From positions 1,119,501 to 1,183,500 of the forward strand of contig CAUEEP010000740.1 of assembly GCA_958450365.1 (NCBI GenBank): a stretch of DNA of 64,000 bases, in the 5' to 3' direction. Positions within the stretch are counted from its first letter, which is position 1. Each line of letters begins with the position of its first letter. The stretch is from Mesorhabditis belari (taxonomy: Eukaryota; Nematoda; Chromadorea; Rhabditida; Rhabditidae). The translations under genes and the position numbers were made by a program. Of this stretch, positions 46,447 to 59,121 are shown one piece after another. A model generated the notes under the pieces. That model searched no databases. It saw only the letters and a program-made list of their open reading frames with translations, and was not told the DNA's origin.

Positions 46447-47362
46447 TTGATTTTGTTCCAATAGAATTTCCTTTTGAATCTCTCCACAACGTCGCTTCGA
46501 TTCGTTGATTGCTTTATCGAGGAGATTCGCAACTTCTTCTATTTTCTGAAAATACAAAAAAAGCTAGTTTCTTTATAATTGCGCTTTCGTTTATTAAATA
46601 CTATATAATATTTAAAGATTATTTAATATTAAACTTGAATTTTTCTTGATTCTTTCATTGCAAAAAGAGACACGTAAGCCGATCCTTCGAGCCTCGATTC
46701 GGCTGATAAGGAAATAGTGGATGGGGCGTTGGGAGAGGCTGCATTTTCATTTTCTATGCAATTATGTAGTACTTGTTTTAAATTAAACAAGAAGAAATTC
46801 AAATTTACTTTACTTTTAACTGCAAACTTAATTTACTTTTTATATTAGTCATTTCCAAATGGACTGACAACAATTCAATCTATGCCAAAAAAATTCTAGA
46901 TGAAAATTGACCATTTCGATTCAATAGAAATAGATCTCGAAATAGATTAAGCAGGAAAATTCAAGTAAGTAAGATAAGAAAGTAAGAAAGAAAGTAAGGT
47001 AAGTAGAAAGTAAGGAAGTAAGTAAGAAAGTAAGTAAGTAAAAAAGAAAGTAAGTAAGAAGGGCAAGAAAGTAAGAAGAAAGTGAGGAAGTAAGTAAGGA
47101 AAGTAAGAAAGTAAGAGAAAGAAAGTAAGAAGAAAGTAAGAAGAAAGTAAGGGAAGTAAGAAAGTAAGTAAGTAAGAAAGTAAGTAAGAAAGAAATTAAG
47201 AGAAATGAGGAAGTAAAAGTAAGGAAGAAAGTGAAAGAGAGTAAGAAGGAGTAAAGTAGAGAGGAGTAAGTAAGTAAGAAAGAAAGCAAGTAAGAAGAAG
47301 TTATTTCACAAACCTTTATATCGTGCTCGTATCTTTCGAGATAATCCTCAAGCTCTTTTCGT
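46447..47362 (-). CDS. Candidate 5' exons of the scaffold gene (coiled coil)
   Basis: 46545-46447 (acceptor ttttcag, weak GTCAAA donor) encodes 33 residues of heptad character, KIEEVANLLDKAINESKRRC and on, and would join the 43976 exon in phase 0. About 47362-47314 (donor GTTTGT) encodes RKELEDYLERYEHDIK and would join it in phase 0. The upstream side of the 47.36 kb block has in-frame TGA-TAA, so its true start is unclear. Either a remote 5' end of the scaffold gene or a separate small or decayed gene. Confidence 0.4.
46966..47300. repeat. GTAAGAAA-type degenerate tandem repeat
   Basis: About 330 bp of gtaagtaagaaagtaagaag-like units. It lies in the intron between the two candidate coiled-coil exons. 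Confidence 0.92.
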
Positions 47363-47514
47363 TATCACCGCGAATTAGGCCCAGACATCTGTGGCCATAC
47401 CTAGAAATGGAAAGATCATAATCTTAAAAGGATTTTCGGGGTAGTACCGCCATAATAGAAAACTCACAGCGCCATAATAGAAAACGTTCAAAACAGCGCC
47501 GTCAAATTTCTCAA

Positions 47515-47775
47515 AATCCAAAAAACCAAGCCGGTTCAAGTTTATCCAAAAAAAATTCCACGTTCTTGGCACATATGGTGAAGTTTAAGTTCATATTTCA
47601 TATAAAAAATAATGGGTCTCTAAAGATATTCAGTTAACCAACCGAGTATCACTCGACACACATTTTGAGTGCCTTTTTATCTATGAAATATGAACTTTTA
47701 AAAACTGTTTCACCCATCATGTAGCCAAGAACGCAAGGAATTTTTGAGATAAAACTTGAACCGGCTTGTTTTTTT
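47515..47775. mobile_element. MITE with AAGCCGGTTCAAGTTT ends
   Basis: accaagccggttcaagttta at the left and aaacttgaaccggcttg at the right. Inner complementary segments ttccacgttcttggc and gccaagaacgcaaggaa. Confidence 0.82.
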
Positions 47776-48198
47776 TTTTTTTATTTTGTTTCTTGCTGTT
47801 TTGACTACCCCCGATTTTCGATTTCAACTATTGTCTAGCTAATCTTCAAGTAATTTACTAAGAAAATAGAGAAGCGTTCGTTGTGTTTCGAGAGGTTCAG
47901 TTTGAGATTTGTAGAGACTGTACCACATGCATACCCTGGAAAATAAAAAAAGAGATAGGGAAAAGGAAAGCGCAACAACAACAAATCTCAACAACTATAA
48001 ACAAAAAAAAAGAGCCGAATTTCAGAATCTCTTTACTATATGCAATATGTTATATGCGGTTATGATTATCTGATTCGCTTCTATTCGCCCCCTGAATAAA
48101 GCATATTTATATTATCGTAAATGCTTTGTTAGGATAACACCTCTGACCCCTCGAAATATTGACTTTTTAGACTCCCCTCCTCTTGTGGGGGTTCTATG

Positions 48199-48793
48199 GA
48201 TAGATCTAGACTTAATACTAATATTTTATTAATATTAGGTTGATGCATAAGTCTTTTCGTTTTTTTCGTACTTCTGTTAAAAAGTAACAAATTCACCAAT
48301 TAATCTATAGTTTGCTCTATAAAAAAAGTGTTTTTTTGTTCAATTTGCATCTTTTTAAATGAATTTCGGTTCACTTTGAAGCAAATTCGAGAGTGAAAAA
48401 CGCCTTTTTCGTAAAAATCTATAAAAAACTCTACGGAAAAATTGGCTGAATGAATTTCTCTGAAATTTTGGCGAAATATCAAACTTTTTTTCTCTATCTT
48501 TTTATCTATTGACATGAAGATAGGTTTTCTTTAGCTAAGGTGTCTAAACCGCATCATCGAGTTAGCCCTTTTTTGACTACCCGACTTCATACTCTCAAGA
48601 AAATCCAGGCATAAAATATTTTAAAAACCCGTTTTAATGTTATTTTGCAGAAAATAATTGGTTTTTCTAATGGAATCAACCGTAGTTTAATTGGTGCATT
48701 TGTTGGCTTGAAACGGCAGACGAAAAGGAACGAAAAGACTTATGCATCAACCTATTATTTTATTAATATTAGTATTAAGTCTAGATCTATCCA
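48199..48793. mobile_element. Mariner-type MITE nested in a palindromic MITE
   Basis: Inner element 48235-48755 has ends ttaggttgatgcataagtct (then tttcg) and complement, flanked by TA. The outer arms agatctagacttaatactaa and ttagtattaagtctagatct lie on either side. The inner element sits at the centre of the outer palindrome. TTAGGTTG-type ends are typical of mariner MITEs. Confidence 0.9.
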
Positions 48794-49282
48794 TCTACTA
48801 ATATTTTATCGGCAATAAAATATAAAAAGCTATTTTTGAAAAAGAAAACTAATTGTTTTAAAAAAATCATTTCCAAGAATCAAAAAAATCAAGAAAATCA
48901 TTTCACTTTTAAGAATTGCACACATCGATTTTTTCGAGATTCAAAACAGGGTTTAATGATTGACTAACGTGGGTAAGAAAATCATTTCACTTTTAAACGT
49001 TTTTTTTGTACGCTTTGGACAAAAGGGGCTATTGTTTAAAAAAGCTTTCAACGGATTCTAAACTTTTAATTCATTTGATTCCCCTCCCCCCTTACTTATT
49101 TCTTTTTGGATCAATTGATTTTGAGGGGTTGAGAATAACATATCATTCTAATAAAGCATTTACCATCTAATATCTAATACAGCATTAGAGTATTGAAAAA
49201 TATTTGAATACTATTTGAAAAGAAAATTGATTCTATTCAACGTAAAATGGTCATAGTTTAAAATGAAAAATTTACAATTTCT

Positions 49283-49513
49283 TACCGTAAATACTGTAAT
49301 AGTACCCCACCCCCATTAATGACGGTGCGGAGTGTTGCGTAGTCTAGCTTTGAACGAGTTTTCTCGACAATGGTTTATGCTACAATGCGCGCTTAGGGTA
49401 TCAAAAACGCATTTTTGAAAGTACGGGCGCTTTGTAAAAAATGAAATACTAAAAACCTTTACGACTACGCGACTGTACGAGGGCGGTGGGGTACTATTAT
49501 AGTATTTACGGTA
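49283..49513 (+). mobile_element. MITE family A copy with internal deletion
   Basis: taccgtaaatactgtaatag to tatttacggta, about 231 bp; the inner palindrome half is lost. Downstream flank fragments (attagatgttacattaatcc, a further gtactattacagtatttacg end) recur to about 49.75 kb. Confidence 0.88.
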
Positions 49514-50696
49514 AGTTATTAGATGTTACATTAATTCATAAACAACCCTAAACGTCCGAATGAACTAAAACAAAATTCTTAAACCAATTAAGCCCGAATC
49601 CCATCCCATAAAACGTTTAGATTTATGGGATGGGTACTATTACAGTATTTACGGTAAGTTATTAGATGTTACATTAATCCATATTAGATGTTATTAGATG
49701 TTACATTAATCCATTAATACATATGATTATGTAATAGTGGTACCCATCCCATAAATCTACTATATGATTTACGGTATGTAAATTTTTCAATACTAGAATC
49801 AGCAGCTCTCAAAAGAAAAAAAATAAATTTTCTTGAAACGTTATCAATTGAAATAAAAGAGAAAAGCACGATTTTTTACAAGCACTTCTCAATTTGATTT
49901 ATTTATCTTTGAGATTAAAATATTCAAATAAATTCTCACCGAACATTATTGATTCGAGTTTTTATTTAATTTTTAAATTTTCTACGAGTTTCTTCGAGTT
50001 TTAAAACATAAAAAATGTAATAAACAAGAGGGGGATTATCAAATAAAAACATAAAATTTAATGATGGAAAAAGAAAAGGGAAATAATTGGTGAGAATTTA
50101 AAAGCCGAATTTATTGATAGAAATGGAAATGAGAGAACACAAATTTACGACAATGCCAAGAAAACGACGGGGAAAAGGGAAATGAGACTCTCCTTCTCCT
50201 TTCGTCTTCTTCTTCTTCATTTTCTTCTTCTATTCTTTACAAAGCCTTCATCTTTTTGATAAGATTCAAAGAAGAAAAGAGAAACTTTTGAAATAATCAC
50301 GAGGAAACTTGTCTTTTTCCCGTATTTTTGACATTTGATTTATAGTTTTGACTAGTTTTGATGGAGTTTTAAAGCAAAATTTAAATAGTTTCAATAGGGG
50401 CAACTTTTCAGATTTCTTTAAAGCTTTGATATCATTCGAATTTCGATTCTGACTTTCAAATGAATGGTTAGAATGTGTTCGTCTCAAAGAATAAACTTTT
50501 GAAAACATGTCAAACTTTTGAAAATAATCGTAATCTTGGCCCAGTTCAATCTATTGTTGTTTAAAACTACAATAATCTTGTTTCTTGTAGTAATTGCAAA
50601 ACGGAAACTTGGAGAATTGGAAGAAAGGCAAGATTACGATCGTTTTGGAAATTGACTTGCTTTACTTGAGAAGAATACAGTCCGCTAGAATACAAG

Positions 50697-50925
50697 CTTT
50701 CAATCTGATCTAGGCTTTCAGTCTGATCTGGGCTTTCAATCTGAGCTGAGCTTCCAATCTGATCTGAGCTTTCAATCTGATCTGAGCTTTCAATCTGATC
50801 TGAGCTTTCAATCTGATCTGAACTTTCAATCTGATCTGAGCTTTCAATCTGATCTGAACTTTCAATCTGATCTGAGCTTGTCTGATCGAACTCTCAATCT
50901 GATCTGAGCTTTCAATCTGATGTGT
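50697..50925. repeat. 18-nt minisatellite (CTTTCAATCTGATCTGAG)
   Basis: About twelve copies of ctttcaatctgatctgag with few variants. It is AT-rich, non-coding and ends just before 50.93 kb. Confidence 0.95.
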
Positions 50926-51589
50926 TACCGTAGCTCAAATATTAGCTTAGCCTCTACTCTTGTCCACCTTTTTCAAACTTATACTTAACTTTTCATTTAT
51001 AAATGAAGAATTAGGCGACAAATGTCTGATTTGCCTTAAATAAAAAGTTTAACTATTTCATTTAGCTCATTTTTAGGCAATTTTTAGCCAGCTTTGAAGC
51101 CAATCCGAACGGGAATTCTTGTTTTTTTCCTGCAATCCTTACAATGGACATAAAATGAAACCGCTTTGGTGAAATATTATAAAAATTTGTCTATTTACAT
51201 AGCTTTTTATTTTCTGTCTTTTCTCTTTTAACATTAAAATAGGTTTCTGTGAAATATTATAAAACTTTTTAGTGCTCAAATCAAAACTTTGAGTTTCATC
51301 GTTTTTGACTCCTCGACTTCACATCTTTAAAAAAATGAACTAACGCGAGCTTTCCAAACTTTCTTAAAGGGGCACTTTGTAAATAAATAATAGGACTTTC
51401 TGATAAAACAAATTATAGATTTAATTAGTTGATTATTTCATTTCAAAAAGTAACCTTTAAGAAAAGCAAAGACAAAGAGAGCAAAGAAGAAACCAAGAAG
51501 CAAAGAAGAGCAAAGAAGGTCTTTTTACAGGCACTTGGGATCCCATTTCGACCGACAGAGAACCCGCACTTTAGGTCAAAATGGGCCGA

Positions 51590-51700
51590 AATTGGGTTGA
51601 CCAGTTCTACAACCAGGGTTAAGTTTTGGGAAGCGGTGACCACATGGGGGCGAGCAGTAGGTTGGTTACCCGGAAGAAAACTTTTCAGTCAACCCAATAA
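51590..51700. mobile_element. Short mariner-type MITE (TTGGGTTGAC ends)
   Basis: aattgggttgaccagttc on the left and cagtcaacccaataa on the right enclose about 105 bp. An open frame crosses it, but no family is seen. Confidence 0.6.
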
Positions 51701-52200
51701 ATGTCAGTCTTCCGATAAAGGCAAAACTAAGAAAGAAGCTTTAAAAGTTTTAAAGGTTATCTCAAAAACTTTCTCTCAGAGTTCATAAATGATTCCTATC
51801 ATGGATAAGCAAAAATTTAGACATAAATTACATAAAATGACATAAATTTAACCTGCTTTATTCACGCCTCTTCCCCGTGTTTCTTCATGGTAACACCAAT
51901 CTGTAGGCAGAATTTCCAAAAAGAAACTAATGAAAAATTCTTCTTTGGTTTATATTTTTAAAGAAGAAAAGAAGAAAGAGGAAAGAGGAAAGAAGGAAGA
52001 GAAGACGATTAGAAGAGGCTCTCTTCTTTCACTCTATCACTCAAATTTTTAGTATACGATTTCGATGTGCAAATACGAGCTTTTCAGCTAAACACTGACC
52101 AAAGACGGCACTTGAAGTATTCACAAAATTGGAGGATTAACGAGAATTAGTGAAAAGAATGAAACTTGGACTAGTTTTAGAAAAAGACTTTCTGGAAACC

Positions 52201-52465
52201 TACCGTAAATACAGTAGTGTACCCCACCCCCATAATGACGGTGCCGGAGTGTTACGTAGTCTAGCTTTGAACGAGTTTTCTACCGACACTGGTTTAGTGC
52301 TACAATGCGCACTTAAGTATAAAAAAATAGCCCTGAATTTCGCTATTTTTTGATACCAAGAGCATTTTTTGAAAGTACGGGCGCTTTGAAAATATGAAAT
52401 ACTAAAAACTTTTGCGACTACGCGACTGTACGAGGAAGTCGGGTACTATCTCATTATTTACGGTA
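52201..52465 (+). mobile_element. MITE family A, diverged copy
   Basis: taccgtaaatacagtagtgt to atttacggta with several small indels in the core; the most diverged copy in the window. Confidence 0.88.
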
Positions 52466-52963
52466 AAGAAATTCTTTTTTGTAAATTTTTTCATTTTAGC
52501 TTATAACCATTTTACGTTGAATAGAATCAATTTTCTTTTAAGCTAGTATTTCAAATATTTTCCAATACTCACAAAATTGAAGGATTAACGAGAATGAGTG
52601 AAAAAGAATGAAACTTGGACTAGAATTAGACAGCATCAGGATCCAGAATCATCAGAAGAAGTCAGAATCAGCTGATGAAGTCACAGAGAATTCAATCGAG
52701 AGATTTGATTTGAGATCACTTAAAGAAGAGGTCAGAAACTTTTAAAACTCGAAGAGGTTAACTTCCACTAGAGATTTGTCAATCAGCTGATTCTGACTTC
52801 ATAACTGAGTATTTATCAGTCCAATTATCAACTCTTATTAGTTCATTTTGCTTGGTCTTATTCATGTTTCTCGAGAGCTTGTTCATGATCAGATAGAAAT
52901 CCGACCAACCGCAACGAACAACCAACCAACCAACAAACCAACCAACAAAAATTCATTCTATTG

Positions 52964-54060
52964 GGTTGGTGAATTATGAAAACTTGCCAGCTATTTCGCG
53001 GGCTTTTTTTTTCAATAAATGTTTCAAGAATGGGCTCCATGCCGTTTATGGTACTCAAACCTTGCTATCCGATTTCATATGTACCATATATTCGGGGCAG
53101 TTAAAAAACGCGGCAGTTAAAAAAAAGCGGCAAGCATTAGACCAGCTGAAAGGGCGTTTGGTTACTTCAACATTTCCACTCAAATTGTGCGAGAAAGAGT
53201 GTATGCTTCCAGCTCTTTTATTTTTTCGTATTTTTCTTCACTTCTTCTGTTGCACTCGACAATCCTGCCACCGGGATATATTCGTCATGTCATGCTTCAT
53301 GAGTTCCTGCACCCGAAGAGTTTTATGTTCTAACGTTTTTCTGGGATATGGAGGGAGTGGTGTACTGGAAGTTGCTGGATAGCAAGACGACCGTTAATGC
53401 AATCAAATACGGTGAACAGTTGGGAAGGTGAATCAATCCCTGAAGAAGAATAGGCCCTCAAGTCAAAGATCGTTCCTCATCCACGACACGGCACGCCCCT
53501 CATGTTGCAAAACTGACTAGCTCTAGAAAAATAAATAGCCTTGTTTGGGAACTTTTTGGTGCTTCCCCATACAGTCCGGACCCTTTGCCCCTTTTGATTA
53601 TTATTTATTCCGGATCATGAGTAATGAGCTTGCGGAGAACACTTCGATTCGGAAGAAGCAATCAAAAATGGCTTTGAAAGTTTTTCGATTCGAAACCAAA
53701 ATCCTACCACGAAAGAGGAATCCGCAAATTGCCTGTAAAATGGGCAGAAGTCGTCAATAATAATGAAATTATTTGGAATGAATTCATGGTTTTATGTTCA
53801 ATAAATTTTAGTTTAAAGTCCGGCAGTTTACAATTCACCAACCCAATAGATGACGAGATAGTTGCAGAACTTTTCTTGATACTATATATGTATTCTCTCT
53901 AATAGTAGTGCACCCCGGCGAGCCGAGTTGATGTCGATTTTACGGTTTCCAAGCTTTTGCAGAAGCTCAACCCTCTAATCCCCCACAAGATCTCATCGTC
54001 AGCTACATTTTTTTTTTGCTACAGTTTCAAGCTACAGTTTTTCAATGCACCAACCCAATA
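52964..54060 (+). pseudogene. Mariner transposase relic, family B copy 3 (longest)
   Basis: Left end attgggttggtgaattat. Plus-strand frames give a broken mariner transposase: FGYFNISTQIVREKV, then WDMEGVVYWKLLDSKTTVNA, KDRSSSTTRHAPHVAK (catalytic HDxARPH region, altered), then [14 protein letters not shown] and [12 protein letters not shown] with a frame change to [13 protein letters not shown]. An inner end caattcaccaacccaat at about 53850 is followed by a family D MITE fragment and a last end tgcaccaacccaata at about 54060. Multiple stops; non-functional. It looks like the parent form of the deletion copies at 16.4 and 33.9 kb. Confidence 0.85.
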
Positions 54061-54319
54061 TTTTTGAATGATCAGAGGGGATAATGATCAAGGATAATAG
54101 GAATAATGCTGATAATATGGGAGAGAAGCCACAATATGCAATTAATAAATTGTACAACCAGAAACCACAGAAGCGTAACTTTGTTTTGCAAAACGTTGAG
54201 GATTCGAGTGCACTCATCCAATGAGAACAGCGGTTAATTTTGCGACACAAACACATACCTTCTACAGCATACATAAGATTCGATGCAGATATTTATTTGA
54301 ATCAACATGATCATAAAAT

Positions 54320-55555
54320 CATCATTTATCCGACAGCCTTAGTACCACAATCCAGTAGTGGAGCACACATGGGAGCTGTGGTTTCTGAGCAAGCTGAACA
54401 ACTGGTAACTCCATTTGTGTAGAGCTGCTTTAGCCGCTTGACAGGCTCCTAGAAGAATAAAATAGAGACTGATTTAAATTGAACTATCTTGACTTAAAGT
54501 TTAGTCAACAACACTTTTATTGTATGTAAATGGATATAAAGGATACGATTTTTTAAAAGAGGGATGTTCAAAGAGAATGAATTACTTTGGATAGAATGTT
54601 GACAAACGGTGGCATATTATCCAGGAGGTGGCATGTTCACGTAGGCACAACCAACTTGAGTCGTTAGATCGGCGATCAACTGAAGATTTCGAAGATTTCG
54701 AATTTCGAATTTAAGCAATGAATTGATTCAAAAAAGTCCAGATTGCTAGAATTTGCACCTGTTACATTTCATATTGATCTTGTGGATGCTGAATGGCAAA
54801 TTGTCAAGTCACTTGCCAATTGAAAAGTGCTTTCCCCAGTGACCCCAGGCATTGTCGACTACGAAATCATTCGATAAAGAGGGTCAAATATGTTGGGATC
54901 TTTGCATCCTTTTACAACGATAACATACAAATCTTGACAGCAGTGATTGTATTGGGTGCCCTCCATACTCGACTCCATATGTGATCTCTCCAACATTTTC
55001 CAGCACTGTCCCTGTCAATTTTGTTTTGTTTGAGCGGTGTATTCAAAAACGGCTTCGACAGCTGCTGCCTAACGTTGCATTCCATTTCTGAGCAAAGAAA
55101 GATTATTTTTGAAATGTTGATAACAAACCAGCGTGATACGTTCAGGTGGCCTTTGGATGAGTATCTGACTGGTGGGTCTGGAACAGTCTAAAATGGTTGC
55201 TCGTTAATTGAGTTAAAGAGACACTATACATTGATACTTTAATATCCTATCAGCACTCACACACAATCCTATCTGTATGGACAACAACCAATAATTGATT
55301 ATGATATTTGACAACTGACATCATCATATTGAGCATCATACTCCCATTTTTTAATTGTGCCATCTTTGTGTTCCCTTAGCACGACATTTTGAGCGAAGTG
55401 CGGTGAATGTCTGAACATATATAAGAGTGTAAAATGCCCTAAATCCCATTTCAGTAACTTTTTCCTAGAAAACTCACACTGAGAAGATGGGATTGATCCG
55501 CAACTGTGTAGACGACAGCTGCCCCTGCGATGGCTAAAGATTTGCTTCCTATCAT
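54320..55555 (-). pseudogene. Decayed CAP/SCP (venom-allergen-like) secreted protein gene
   Basis: Exon 1 (55555-55478) starts ATG and encodes a signal-like MIGSKSLAIAGAAVVYTVA, with donor GTGAGT. The next block (55410-55311, acceptor tgttcag) reads TFTALRSKCRAKGTQ in one frame and KDGTIKKWEYDAQYDD in another, resembling the HNxLRSxxAKG and MLKMxYDxxLE segments of nematode CAP proteins but split by a frameshift. Near 54.66 kb, LIADLTTQVGCAYVNMPPPG recalls the TQMxWxxTxxVGCA motif. The last block (54453-54328, acceptor cttctag) gives QLYTNGVTSCSACSETT to a stop, like the Cys-rich CAP tail. Middle exons are not readable. Function inferred from motif order only. Confidence 0.55.
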
Positions 55556-55649
55556 TTACTAAATTTACTTTCTTCATATTCTACTATCACATTTACAGCC
55601 TTTATTTACAGTACTATGCCCAAGTTTTGCAATATTCTATTTGATTATC

Positions 55650-55745
55650 TTTGATTCTATTTGATTCTATTTGATTCTATTTGATTCTATTTGATTCTAT
55701 TTAGATTCTAATGGATTCTAATTGATTCCTAATTGATTCTATTTA
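55650..55745. repeat. ATTCTATTTG tandem repeat
   Basis: About nine copies of gattctattt, the last ones diverged. Confidence 0.9.
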
Positions 55746-55759
55746 GTTATATTTCATTC

Positions 55760-57470
55760 TATTTGATACTTTCAGTTTCAAGCTCTTAGAGATTCTATCT
55801 CTTAAAAACTAACTTTCTTGTACCCCTGGTCTACTTGTGACTTTTCTGTTTCATATTCAATTTGCATTTGTTATGCAAAGTGGCTGACATTGAGAGTTAC
55901 TCAAACCTTAAATGAGCTAACTTGAAATGAAGAGTGCCAATGTGGAAGGATTCTTCCGTAAGTGAGGTGATGAATGATGTGAATGAGCCCAGAAATGAGT
56001 ACTTTCCTGTCCGTTCATCGCCCATTTTGCTCACCCCGCTAATGTCACTGGAGAACACTCCCCGGATCGCCCACACAAAAGAAACTTTTTTCTAATTTTA
56101 TTCAAAATGAACAATGACTTGCAAAATCACTTGCCGTCCTTTGTGATCACTAGAGCACATCTATTTTCTTTTCGTTTTTACCATTCAACTAAAGTTAATA
56201 TGAAAAATGGATGACGAACTTCTTTGTTGAGAGCTTTTGCAATAACGATCAATCAGCTACCAACCGCTCACCGATTTGATCCCTTTCCCTGGATTAAGAC
56301 TCGAGGTTGAGCCAAGTCCAACACATCATGTTTTTATATCTAGTTTTATGAAAATGACATTTAAAAGTTAAAGCCGATTGACACATTGAAAACTTTGATC
56401 TTTTGGAAACTAACTAAATCTATTTCTGACTCTTTGGAAACTCAATTGGACTCAAAGTGAGATCGTGAGCACTTGTTAAGTGTTATCTGTAGTTGTTTTG
56501 TCGCTGTCTAATTTTAGTTTACTGGATACTACAAAAGATCAAAAGGTGATTCACCGAGATACTACCAATCACACAGAGCCACTTTTCTCACTCAATCGCT
56601 TCCAATCTGGCACACATCACCAATGGGGGTTAATATGAGACTGAAATCCCTGATTGGGAATGAGTAGTGGTCCGACCAACAGGTTATCATTTGCTCCTTT
56701 GTTAAAACTCCCAGCCCTGACAGCCAATGCACTGACAATGAAATGTCAGTTTGAAAAGCACGAAACCCGATGGAACAAAACCCCTGACTCCATGTCCACA
56801 GGTAGGACTATTGACTACTCGATTTTTGGACTTTTTTTTTTGATTAGCTTGAATCACTACAACAAATAAAGCATTTTGATTAATTTAATTTGTGAGGAAA
56901 GTAGTCATTTTGAAGGGTTTAAATAACGTTAAATTTTGATTCTACATAACAGAGAAACCGTCGGAATTAAAAATAATGTTCAAGCTTAAAAAATATTGAC
57001 TGCATACTCTTGAGCGCGCTCAGACTCCCTTAACACTTTCGATAGATCACGGTAGATGAGAATGGGTAATTTCCCAGAGCACAATCCAAAGGATTCTCGG
57101 CCCGCCATCAAGGTTTACTTTTTGACTTTTGTATACCCGTCATCAGATTCCTTGTTTTAATCAATCAATCATATAATTAGGCTCGCTGGCCATTCGTTTC
57201 TATTTTTGGCACACCTAAATGCCTAAACTAAACTTTAATAGACTAGCTATTAATAGTAAAAAACTTTAATGGCCAAAGAGTTGAAACTATGTCAGATCAT
57301 TTCCAAAAAGATATTTAAATTTACAATGTAAATTCATTAAAGTTTTAGTAAAGGCACAAAGAAATGAAATAGTATAATTCAGGAGCAAGAAAAACCTCCA
57401 TTCCGGCAGTTCAGGTACGGTTTAGCAACTTTCCAGCTAAATTCTAAGGTACACCTAAGCTACCGTACTC
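55760..57470. other. No gene identified
   Basis: Unique-looking AT-rich sequence. I see no phase-consistent exon chain and no repeat of note. Confidence 0.5.
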
Positions 57471-57484
57471 AAGACGGCGTCTCC

Positions 57485-57560
57485 CTTTTTCTCCTATAAA
57501 ACCAACCCCATCCCTCCCAAGAATTTATTCTTTTGAAGATCGTCGCCCTGTCTTCTGCGC
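57485..57560 (+). promoter_or_regulatory. Possible core promoter with TATA box
   Basis: ctcctataaaaccaacccca has a clear TATAAAA at 57496-57502, in a pyrimidine-rich setting, about 40 nt upstream of a stretch whose plus frame reads IVALSSALMFYSCYSLL then stop (signal-like, but with no ATG at its start). The gene it would drive is not resolved. Confidence 0.35.
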
Positions 57561-58102
57561 TCATGTTCTACTCGTGCTATTCTCTCTTGTAAATGTTGTT
57601 TTGTGTTTATTGTTCCCTACTCCTTGTATTTTTTTCCATCCCCTCCCTGTTCTCTTCTTAAAATTGTTAAATTTTTTAGGGTTTCTCCGTCTTTTCTCGG
57701 TCTTTTTCCACTTCTGTTGATCTTCAGATCCGTGTCTTTCCATATCACCGATAAAGTTATTAAAAATCTAAAACGTCTTTCTTCCTCTATGGCATAAAAG
57801 CCATCTGGCGATTAACACGAGGCATTATTTGTTTCTCTTCTCATGTTCTGGATTTTTTGGAATTAGGTTGTTTGAGGTTGAAAAGTTTAGCAGCTTGGGT
57901 AAGGTTTCGACGCAGATGTAGATTTTTTTGGAACCTTGTACCTTCTATATAGACAACAAGGAGGTTTTAGTAAATTCTACGAGTTCCAAAGATTTACTTT
58001 CTGCGTCGAGAGCTTTACCTAACTTCTAAATCTTTCAACCACTTTAATTCGCTTTAAATCTTTAATTTATTTAATTTAGTGTTTTCCGATTTTTCGAATT
58101 AA

Positions 58103-58925
58103 ATGGCAAATGCGGGAGACGATGTAAAATTTGGTATGTTTGAATTTAAGATGCGGAATTAATGAAAATATCGAGTTTTTCAAATTACTAAATTTTAGGT
58201 TCTTTCCGGATAACGGTTTTTAGGTTCTTTACGATAGGTTTTTTGGCCCATCTTGCAGCTCATTTTAAGCACCTCAAGTCAAAAGTTTTAATAAGATTTA
58301 GATAGCTTATAACTTGGTAGCTTTCCAGAAATCCAGCTTTGTTTTCTTCATTCCATTAACAAAAACCTATCTAAAATCGGTTTACAATTTGACCAAAACT
58401 TACCCCCACCCCCGTTATCCGTAAAGCACTAATTTTTAAAATAAAAAGAAATGATGTTTAAATTATCTTTCTAAAACTAATATTATTTAGAAAGCTTTGC
58501 TCAGGAAATACCGGAAATTTCTCTTTTATTCGAAGTCGTTCGCAAAGCCTGATGGAGAAATCCGAGGAAAACGACTCTTTGCGTGCTCCGGTTGGTCTTT
58601 TCCGTGTCACTTCCTTTCCCGAACCGACACTTCGCTGCCACTTGGAACCATGGAGAGCATGAGAACATTAAGGAAGGGTCGGCTATGAATATTTATAACG
58701 AAGGTATGCAAAGATTTTTTATTAGGGCTATTATTGCGGACGTTGATTTGCTATTTATTATACAGAATTGGGTTTATATGAAGGAGTTTTTAGATGGAGA
58801 TAAGTTCGAGACAAGGTTTGATATTCAAGGGTTCAGTTCCGAGATTATTTGGTTTTGGAATCGGATGAGAAGCTTGTCGAGGATGTTCCATATATTTCTT
58901 CAAATGTCATCGGTGGTACTCACTA
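58103..58925 (+). CDS. Unresolved coding-like gene segment
   Basis: A first exon ATG at 58103 (MANAGDDVKF, donor GTATGT) would join the acceptor tatttag at 58490 to read ESFAQEIPEISLLFEVVRKA before a TGA. All three frames are open for about 60 codons after that. A convincing 3' exon, from about 58829, reads YLVLESDEKLVEDVPYISS, then NVIGGTHYLITIQ, a stop and AATAAA at about 58940. I could not connect the parts in phase and recognise no family. It may be a real gene with misread introns or a decayed one. Confidence 0.3.
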
Positions 58926-59121
58926 TTTGATCACTATTCAATAAATAAAGCAAATTTGCTAAGGTTTTATTTTATTAATAACCATCTTTTGCTTATTTTG
59001 AAATGGATCCACGGAAATAACTAATATGGAAAACGTTTTGGTTCAAAATGATTTTCAGTATAATCATCAATTAATATAATAGCAAATAAATATAGAAGGT
59101 TTAAGATAAAATTTAATTTAG

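Noticed and set aside
46921..47289. 122-codon F/L/S-rich minus frame
   Set aside because: Translation of a GTAAGAAA satellite; non-coding repeat.
50697..50925. CRISPR-like regular repeat array
   Set aside because: Plain 18-nt tandem repeat without spacers.
51429..51788. 119-codon plus frame
   Set aside because: Crosses a small TTGGGTTGAC-ended element; K/E-rich left part is low complexity; no family or splice support.
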